Positions 58,946 through 64,000 of a stretch of 64,000 nucleotides of DNA are shown here, in pieces. Both the position numbers and the translations under genes were made by a program. Origin of the DNA: Neisseriaceae bacterium HSC-16F19 (lineage in GTDB: Bacteria > Pseudomonadota > Gammaproteobacteria > Burkholderiales > Neisseriaceae). The stretch lies in assembly GCF_024171525.1 (NCBI RefSeq), contig NZ_JALJZY010000005.1, forward strand, positions 1 to 64,000, in the 5' to 3' direction. The notes beneath the pieces were generated by a model. The model had not been told where the DNA came from. It was given only the letters and a program-made list of their open reading frames with translations, and did no database searches. The number at the start of each line of letters is the position of its first letter. The first letter of the stretch is position 1.

Positions 58946-59311
58946 ATGTCCGAACTCGACACCCCGGCTGTAGAAGCCGAAGAACCCATCATCTTTACCG
59001 AAAGCTGCTGCGCCAAAGTAGCCGATTTGATTGCCGAAGAAAACAACCCCGACCTCAAACTGCGGGTGTTTGTCAACGGCGGCGGCTGCTCCGGCTTCCA
59101 ATACGGCTTCACCTTCGACGAAATCGTCAACGACGACGACTTCCAGATTGAAAAAGGCAATCTGACCTTTTTGGTGGACCCGATGAGCTACCAATATTTG
59201 TTGGGCGCCGAAATCGACTACACCGAAAGCCTGCACGGCTCGCAGTTTGTCATCCGCAATAATCCCAATGCAGTGACCACCTGCGGCTGCGGCTCGTCTT
59301 TCTCGGTTTAA
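58946..59311 (+). CDS. erpA: Iron-sulfur cluster insertion protein ErpA
   Basis: 121 aa, A-type carrier that delivers 4Fe-4S clusters to apoproteins. The three cluster Cys are in VNGGGCSGFQYGF and TTCGCGSSFSV at the C-terminus. An N-terminal acidic extension (SELDTPAVEAEEP) precedes the conserved domain. The ribosome site AAGGA lies about 10 bases upstream. Its leader contains a Correia-like element. Confidence 0.95.
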   Translation: MSELDTPAVEAEEPIIFTESCCAKVADLIAEENNPDLKLRVFVNGGGCSGFQYGFTFDEIVNDDDFQIEKGNLTFLVDPMSYQYLLGAEIDYTESLHGSQFVIRNNPNAVTTCGCGSSFSV

Positions 59312-59328
59312 GTCTTTGGAAAAACAAA

Positions 59329-59353
59329 ACACCGTCTTTGTGGCGGTGTTTTT
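59329..59353 (+). terminator. Terminator of erpA
   Basis: ACACCG, TCTTTGTGG loop region, CGGTGT, then seven T; a strong Rho-independent terminator 18 bases after the stop. Confidence 0.85.
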
Positions 59354-59380
59354 TTGTTTTTCAGGCAGCCTGAAAAAACC

Positions 59381-59450
59381 GTAGGTTGGGTTGAAAACCC
59401 AACATCTGTGTAACGGCTAGGGTTTGTTGGGTCTGGCGACCCAGCCTACG
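59381..59450. repeat. GTAGGTTGGGTT inverted repeat (copy 4)
   Basis: GTAGGTTGGGTTGAAAACCC and an inverse ending GACCCAGCCTACG, with inner palindromes in each arm, as in copies 1-3 but with a different arm sequence. The same family recurs at 62851. Confidence 0.7.
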
Positions 59451-59481
59451 ACTGCATGTATTTTGAGCGGATTGAAACAGA

Positions 59482-59544
59482 CGTAGGTCGGCTCTCCGAG
59501 CCGACTGATTCAAGTTATGCGTCGGCTCGGAGAGCCGACCTACG
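59482..59544. repeat. CGTAGGTCGGCTCTCCGAGCC inverted repeat (copy 5)
   Basis: CGTAGGTCGGCTCTCCGAGC at the left, and GCTCGGAGAGCCGACCTACG at the right, an exact inverted pair. It forms a hairpin of about 20 bp with a short loop. Third arm variant of this repeat family. Confidence 0.75.
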
Positions 59545-59632
59545 GCCTATTTAAAGTTGTCTGTGTGAGGTTTTGAACAGATTTCAGACTGCCTGAAAAA
59601 TACCGCACATATAGACAAGCCCCGCGTGCAAA

Positions 59633-59647
59633 TGTAGTATTGCTACA
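59633..59647. promoter_or_regulatory. HexR-type operator before zwf
   Basis: TGTAGTATTGCTACA: inverted TGTAG/CTACA arms around a 5-base centre, the form used by HexR (TGTAAT/ATTACA-like boxes upstream of zwf in proteobacteria). It lies 32 bases upstream of the zwf ATG, and hexR is encoded in the same cluster. Confidence 0.6.
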
Positions 59648-59679
59648 CATTAATTTAGCTCAAGAAACACAGTTCATCT

Positions 59680-61143
59680 ATGAGTCATCCAGACGACAAT
59701 CCCGTATTCGACATGGTGCTGTTCGGCGGCACCGGCGATTTGGTCATGCGCAAGCTCTTGCCGGCGCTGTTTCAGGCCCATGTAAGCGGACAGCTGCATG
59801 AGGGCGGCCGTTTTTGGGCGGTGGGCCGCCGCGATTTGGGTCGGGCGGGCTATCTGCAAAAAGTGGAAGCGGAAGCGCGGCCGCATGTGAACGGCAAGGC
59901 GGGCGAGGCAGCTTGGCAGGCGTTTTGCGAGCGCATCGATTATTTGCAGCTGGATGCGGAAGACCCGGCGGCATTTCAGCAATTGGCGGAAACGCTGGCA
60001 GCCCAAAACGAGCGCGGTGTGGCGATTTTTTATCTCTCCACCGCGCCGCGTTATTTCATCCCCATCTGCCGCAATCTGGCCGCCGCCGGTCTGAACGGCG
60101 CGCACAGCCGCGTGGTGCTGGAAAAACCGCTGGGCACCGATTTGGCTTCGTCCAATACCATTAACGAAGCGGTGGCCGAGTGTTTTGCCGAAGATCAGGT
60201 GTACCGCATCGACCACTATTTGGGCAAAGAAGCGGTGCAAAACCTGTTGGCGCTGCGTTTTGCCAATGTGCTGTTCGAGCCTTTGTGGCAGCGCCAGTGG
60301 ATAGACAGCGTGCAAATCACCATCGCCGAGAGCCTGGGTGTGGAAGGGCGCGGCGAATTTTACGAGGGTACCGGTGCCTTGCGCGACATGGTGCAAAACC
60401 ATTTGCTGCAACTGTTGTGCATGGTGGCCATGGAGCCGCCGGCGAGTTTGGATGCCGACGCGGTGCGCAATGAAAAACTCAAGGTGTTGAAATCGCTCAA
60501 ACCGCTGAGCGAGGCCGATGTGGCGCAACAGGTGGTGTACGGCCAGTACCGCGAAGGCGCCATCCGCGGCCAGGCCGTGCCCGCTTACCGCGACGAAGCC
60601 AATGTGGCGCCCGACAGCCGTACCGAAACCTTTGTCGCCATCAAGGCGGAAATCAACAATTGGCGTTGGGCGGGCGTGCCTTTCTTTTTGCGCACCGGCA
60701 AGCGCATGCAGGAAAAACTGGCGGAAATCGTGGTGCAGTTTCGCGATGTGCCGCTCCAGCTCTTCCCCGGCAGCGCCGCGCCCAACCGTCTGGTCATCCG
60801 TTTGCAGCCCGATGAAGACATCCGCCTGTTTATGCAGGCCAAACAGCCGGGCAATGCCATGGCGGTCACTTCCACCGTGCTGAGTCTGGATGTATGCAAT
60901 ATCGACAACGGCCGCCATGCCGACGCCTACCAGCGCCTGCTGCTGGATGTCATCCATGGCAAGCTGGCGCTGTTTATGCGCCGCGACGAATTGGTGGCGG
61001 CGTGGGAATGGGTAACGCCGATTATGGATTACCATGCCCGGCACAACATCGAACCCAAGCCGTATATGGCGGGTAGCTGGGGCCCGGCGGCGGCCAGCGC
61101 GCTGCTGTCGAAAAACCAGTCCGCCTGGCATGAGGAGTTGTAA
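59680..61143 (+). CDS. zwf: Glucose-6-phosphate 1-dehydrogenase
   Basis: 487 aa; oxidises glucose-6-phosphate to 6-phosphogluconolactone with NADP. Cofactor site FGGTGDLVMRKLLPALFQ (about 14-31), active site YRIDHYLGKEAVQN, and FLRTGKRM near 335. Length is the family norm. First gene of zwf-pgl-glk; feeds the Entner-Doudoroff and pentose phosphate routes. A HexR-like box precedes it. edd is not next to it here. Confidence 0.97.
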   Translation: MSHPDDNPVFDMVLFGGTGDLVMRKLLPALFQAHVSGQLHEGGRFWAVGRRDLGRAGYLQKVEAEARPHVNGKAGEAAWQAFCERIDYLQLDAEDPAAFQQLAETLAAQNERGVAIFYLSTAPRYFIPICRNLAAAGLNGAHSRVVLEKPLGTDLASSNTINEAVAECFAEDQVYRIDHYLGKEAVQNLLALRFANVLFEPLWQRQWIDSVQITIAESLGVEGRGEFYEGTGALRDMVQNHLLQLLCMVAMEPPASLDADAVRNEKLKVLKSLKPLSEADVAQQVVYGQYREGAIRGQAVPAYRDEANVAPDSRTETFVAIKAEINNWRWAGVPFFLRTGKRMQEKLAEIVVQFRDVPLQLFPGSAAPNRLVIRLQPDEDIRLFMQAKQPGNAMAVTSTVLSLDVCNIDNGRHADAYQRLLLDVIHGKLALFMRRDELVAAWEWVTPIMDYHARHNIEPKPYMAGSWGPAAASALLSKNQSAWHEEL

Positions 61144-61146
61144 ACC

Positions 61147-61863
61147 ATGAACACACAAGCCCATTCCTGTTTTGCCTATGCCGATGCCGCTGCCCAGGCG
61201 CACGGCTTGGCGCTGGCGGTGGCGGCCTTGCTGCGCCACCATATTGCCCGTCGCGGTACCGCGGTGCTGGCGGTGTCCGGCGGCCGTTCGCCGCTGCCGT
61301 TTTTTGAGGCCTTGTCGCAACAGTCGCTGCCGTGGGATAAGGTGACAGTCACTTTGGTGGACGAACGTTGGGTGGCGGCGGACGATGCCGCCTGCAACGG
61401 CGCACTGGTGCGCGGCCATTTGCTGCAAAACCACGCCCGCGCCGCCCGTTGGCTGCCTTTGCTGGCGGAAGACACCCCGGCGGATTTTTTCAGGCAGCCC
61501 GAACACATCACGCAATCATTGGAACAAGCGCTGGCTGCTTATGTGCAGCCCGATGTGGTGGTGTTGGGCATGGGTGAAGACGGCCACACCGCCAGCCTGT
61601 TTCCGCAGGCGCCGCAGCTAGCCGCCGCGCTGGCTGCCGATGCCGCGCCGCTGGTACATACCACCCCCGTGACCGCGCCGCACGAGCGCATCGGCATGAG
61701 TGCCGCCGCCATTGCCGCCGCGGCCGATGTGTTGTTGTCCATCGGCGGTGCCGCCAAGCAGGCGGTGTTGCAACAGGCACTGGCCGCGCCCTCGACCGCC
61801 ATGCCCGTGGGCCTGGTACTCGGTGCCCCTTCCGTACACGCACACATTCATTACCATGACTGA
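61147..61863 (+). CDS. pgl: 6-phosphogluconolactonase
   Basis: 238 aa; hydrolyses the lactone made by Zwf. Family motifs are LAVSGGRSPLPFFEAL, VTLVDERWV and VVVLGMGEDGHTASLFP. It starts 3 bases after zwf and its stop overlaps glk by 8 bases, so the three genes are translated together. Confidence 0.95.
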   Translation: MNTQAHSCFAYADAAAQAHGLALAVAALLRHHIARRGTAVLAVSGGRSPLPFFEALSQQSLPWDKVTVTLVDERWVAADDAACNGALVRGHLLQNHARAARWLPLLAEDTPADFFRQPEHITQSLEQALAAYVQPDVVVLGMGEDGHTASLFPQAPQLAAALAADAAPLVHTTPVTAPHERIGMSAAAIAAAADVLLSIGGAAKQAVLQQALAAPSTAMPVGLVLGAPSVHAHIHYHD

Positions 61864-62848
61864 CACCGCACACTACTGGCCGCGACTGGTGGCCGACATC
61901 GGCGGCACCAATGCCCGCTTTGCCCTCGAAACCGCGCCGCAACAGCTGCAACACATCGCCGTGCTGCCCGCCAACGATTACGACAGCGTGGTCTCCGCCA
62001 TCCGCGCCTATCTGGCTTCCGTGGGCAATCCGCCGGTGCGCCATGCCGCCATCGCCATTGCCAATCCCATCACCGGCGATTGGGTGCAGATGACCAACCA
62101 CCATTGGGCGTTTTCCATCGAAACCACTCGTCAGGCGCTGCATTGGGACACGCTGATTCTGCTCAACGACTTTACCGCCCAGGCTTTGTCGATTCCGCTG
62201 GTGGCCGAGCGAGAACTCGTGGCCGTGGGCGGCGGCAGCATCTTGCCCGGCGCGCCCAAGGCGGTTATCGGCCCCGGCACCGGCCTCGGTGTTTCCGGAC
62301 TGATTCCGGCGGCGGAAGGCTATGTGCCGCTGGCAGGCGAGGGCGGCCATGTGAGTTTTTCGCCTTTTGACGACACCGAAATGTATTTGTGGCAATACGC
62401 CAAACAAAAATACGGCCATGTGTCGGCGGAGCGTTTCCTCTCCGGCGCCGGTTTGAGCCTGATTTACGAGGCACTGGCGGCGCGCGAGCATGTGGAGCGC
62501 CCGGCCTTGAGCGCGGCGGAAATCAGCGAGCGTGCCCTCGAAGGCCATGCCCCGCTGGCGCGCCTGAGCCTGGACATTTTCTGCGCCATGCTGGGCACGG
62601 TGGCCGCCAATCTGGCACTGACCCTGGGCGCGCGTGGCGGCGTGTATCTGGTGGGCGGCATCCTGCCGCGCTTTATCGATTATTTCAAAACCTCGCCGTT
62701 TCGCAGCCGTTTTGAAAGCAAAGGCCGCTTCGACGCTTATCTGGCCGCCATTCCGGTGTATGTGGTGCTGAGCAAACAGCCCGGCCTCACCGGCGCGGCG
62801 GTGGCTTTGGAGCAGCATTTGCGGCATGAGGCTGCCTGGAAGTTGTAG
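61856..62848 (+). CDS. glk: Glucokinase
   Basis: 330 aa; ATP-dependent phosphorylation of glucose. ATP site LVADIGGTNARFALE (about 11-25), glucose-binding LLNDFTAQALS and GPGTGLGVSGLIP, then EGGHVSFSPFDDTEM. Proteobacterial Glk type rather than ROK type. The start codon lies inside the pgl end. Confidence 0.96.
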   Translation: MTDTAHYWPRLVADIGGTNARFALETAPQQLQHIAVLPANDYDSVVSAIRAYLASVGNPPVRHAAIAIANPITGDWVQMTNHHWAFSIETTRQALHWDTLILLNDFTAQALSIPLVAERELVAVGGGSILPGAPKAVIGPGTGLGVSGLIPAAEGYVPLAGEGGHVSFSPFDDTEMYLWQYAKQKYGHVSAERFLSGAGLSLIYEALAAREHVERPALSAAEISERALEGHAPLARLSLDIFCAMLGTVAANLALTLGARGGVYLVGGILPRFIDYFKTSPFRSRFESKGRFDAYLAAIPVYVVLSKQPGLTGAAVALEQHLRHEAAWKL

Positions 62849-62850
62849 TT

Positions 62851-62920
62851 GTAGGTTGGGTTGAAAACCCAACACTTGTGCAATGATAAGGGTTTGTTGG
62901 GTCTGTCGACCCAACCTACG
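62851..62920. repeat. GTAGGTTGGGTT inverted repeat (copy 6)
   Basis: GTAGGTTGGGTTGAAAACCC and inverse GTCGACCCAACCTACG; same arm type as copy 4. It begins 3 bases after the glk stop and could end or stabilise the transcript. Confidence 0.7.
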
Positions 62921-62990
62921 ACTGCTTGTACAACGTTTAGGGTTGTTGGATCTCACGACCCAAGCTACGGCTGCTGAAATATTTGGGCTT

Positions 62991-63224
62991 GTCTTCGGTT
63001 TAGATACCGAAACTTTCATCCAAGCACGTTTACGGCTACAGCCCTATCCGCTGGCGCAGCCGAACGGAGTGCGGTTTTTCGGGGAGAAAGGGCAAATCTG
63101 TTTGAGCAGCGCAGCTGCGAGTTGTTGCCCGCCCGAAAAACCGTGTGCAGTGAGGGAAGTTTGCGCAGCAAACCTGCAACCGCGGCCGCCTTTCTTTTGC
63201 CTTCTTTTCTTTGGCGGCGCAAAG
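62991..63224. repeat. 234-bp dispersed repeat, copy 2
   Basis: Second copy of the repeat at 33711-33945, same orientation in the window, with only scattered differences (for example GGGGAGAAAGG versus GGGGAGCAAGG). Ends near TTTGGCGGCGCAAAG in both. Confidence 0.8.
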
Positions 63225-63346
63225 AAAAGAAGGTGGCCGTGCGGCCATGAAGCACAAATTGCAATGCTGTGTAATGTGTACGACAAGGCAGCATAAATTT
63301 GTGCATTCAGGCAGCCTGTTATACCACCACAAACAGAGGAGACCGT

Positions 63347-64000
63347 ATGCTAGCCACCATCAGTCAAAAACTGCCCGATTTGTCCAAGGCCGAGCGCAAG
63401 GTGGGCGAGTGCGTGCTGGCCGACGCCAAATGGTTTGTGCACGCCGCGGTGGCCGATATTGCCCGCGAGGCGGATGTGAGCCAGCCCACGGTCATCCGTT
63501 TCTGCCGCAGCCTGGGCTATAAAGGACTGCCCGAATTCAAAATCAGCCTCTCCGCCAGCCTCGGCAACGGCGGCACGCCCTTTGTGCATGCAGAGCTGGA
63601 CAGCGGCGACTCCATGCACGAAGTGGTGGAAAAAGTATTGGGCAAAACCGCCGCGGCGGTGCTGGCCAGCCGTGCGGCTTTGTCCGAAACCGCGCTGGAG
63701 CAGGCGGTGGCGCTGCTGGCGCAGGCACGGCGGGTGGAATTTTACGGTGTCGGCAATTCCGGCATTGTGGCGCAGGACGCACAACACAAATTTTTCCGCT
63801 TCGGCGGTTCCACCGTGGCCTATACCGACAACCATGTGCAGCTGATGGCGGCCTCGGTGCTGGGGCCGCAGGACGTGGTGGTGGCGATTTCCCATTCCGG
63901 CTCTTCCGCCGACCTCATGGACGCGGTGGCGCTGGCCAAAGACAACGGCGCCGCGGTGATTGCCATTACCCGCGCTGCTTCGCCGCTGGCCGCCGCCGCC
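63347..64000 (+). CDS. hexR: HexR-type RpiR-family transcriptional regulator (partial, 3' end outside window)
   Basis: At least 218 aa from ATG 63347, preceded by AGAGGA; the frame is open to the window edge. The N-terminal RpiR HTH (LPDLSKAERKVGECVLADAK; then AREADVSQPTVIRFCRSLGY) is followed by a SIS sugar-phosphate domain (RVEFYGVGNSGIVAQDAQHK, VVVAISHSGSSADLMDAVAL). Such proteins sense 2-keto-3-deoxy-6-phosphogluconate and control zwf and other sugar genes. Its position after zwf-pgl-glk matches other Neisseria. Confidence 0.92.
   Translation, partial: MLATISQKLPDLSKAERKVGECVLADAKWFVHAAVADIAREADVSQPTVIRFCRSLGYKGLPEFKISLSASLGNGGTPFVHAELDSGDSMHEVVEKVLGKTAAAVLASRAALSETALEQAVALLAQARRVEFYGVGNSGIVAQDAQHKFFRFGGSTVAYTDNHVQLMAASVLGPQDVVVAISHSGSSADLMDAVALAKDNGAAVIAITRAASPLAAAA

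Larger units (their letters stand above)
62849..63346. other. Repeat-filled spacer between glk and hexR
   Basis: A 498-base gap inside an otherwise compact operon. It holds a GTAGGTTGGGTT inverted repeat (62851-62920), a third partial arm at about 62940-62975, the 234-bp repeat (62991-63224) and a single uptake sequence at 63306. No gene is credible here. Confidence 0.7.

Noticed and set aside
1..64000. CRISPR array, tRNA, rRNA, riboswitch or phage genes
   Set aside because: Looked for direct repeats with regular spacers, cloverleaf-like GTTCGAAT patterns and phage-type genes while reading; none was found, though short structured RNAs could be missed by eye.

Overview
The window reads as chromosome of a GC-rich member of the Neisseriaceae. 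The 12-mer AGGCTGCCTGAA, the Simonsiella-type dialect of the neisserial DNA uptake sequence, recurs through the intergenic space and often forms inverted pairs that act as terminators. Dispersed repeats resemble Correia elements, dRS3/mosaic elements and IS5-type mini-elements, and the gene content (cbb3 oxidase, bamD/rluD, zwf-pgl-glk-hexR, argC/erpA) is neisserial. I saw no tRNA, rRNA, CRISPR array, prophage or complete insertion sequence. Genus and species are not determined.

Layout. 1-19.7 kb is mostly housekeeping: alaS (with an unusual insertion), a PotF-like polyamine binding protein, cysE, rng, a His-rich metal protein, hisD, dapE, a periplasmic DUF4198 protein behind a perfect Zur-type operator, a sulfonate-type ABC transporter next to an acyl-CoA-dehydrogenase-like flavoprotein and a CxxC alkylhydroperoxidase-family protein, a CDP-alcohol phosphatidyltransferase coupled to a PuuB-like oxidoreductase, and an isolated murF. 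19.7-33.5 kb is accessory: an IroE-like esterase, an orphan VbhA-type antitoxin whose partner is cut off by a mini-element, and an iron-siderophore locus (Fur-type boxes, periplasmic protein, siderophore-interacting reductase, binding lipoprotein, two permeases, ATPase, FepA-like receptor), then a lipoprotein esterase, a frameshifted secreted protein and a VOC protein. This part is dense in repeats.

34-56 kb holds parE, an M61 peptidase, ccoNOQP (CcoP carries a C-terminal OmpA-like domain), a succinate-semialdehyde-type dehydrogenase, a glutathione peroxidase, bamD and rluD with overlapping divergent start codons, a TrpX-type ABC transporter, a DUF3829-like lipoprotein, maeB, fixH and ccoG. 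56-64 kb holds an unidentified 463-aa protein behind a palindromic operator-like site, argC, erpA, and the glucose operon zwf-pgl-glk followed by hexR, which runs off the window; a HexR-like palindrome lies just before zwf.

Most notable: the CcoP-OmpA fusion; a family of seven Correia-like elements in three sizes, one nested inside another repeat; the disrupted Fic-type antitoxin/toxin pair; the catecholate xenosiderophore locus with its own periplasmic trilactone-esterase candidate; the alaS insertion; and operator-like palindromes for Zur, Fur and HexR. All functional statements are from reading the sequence; no database search was run.
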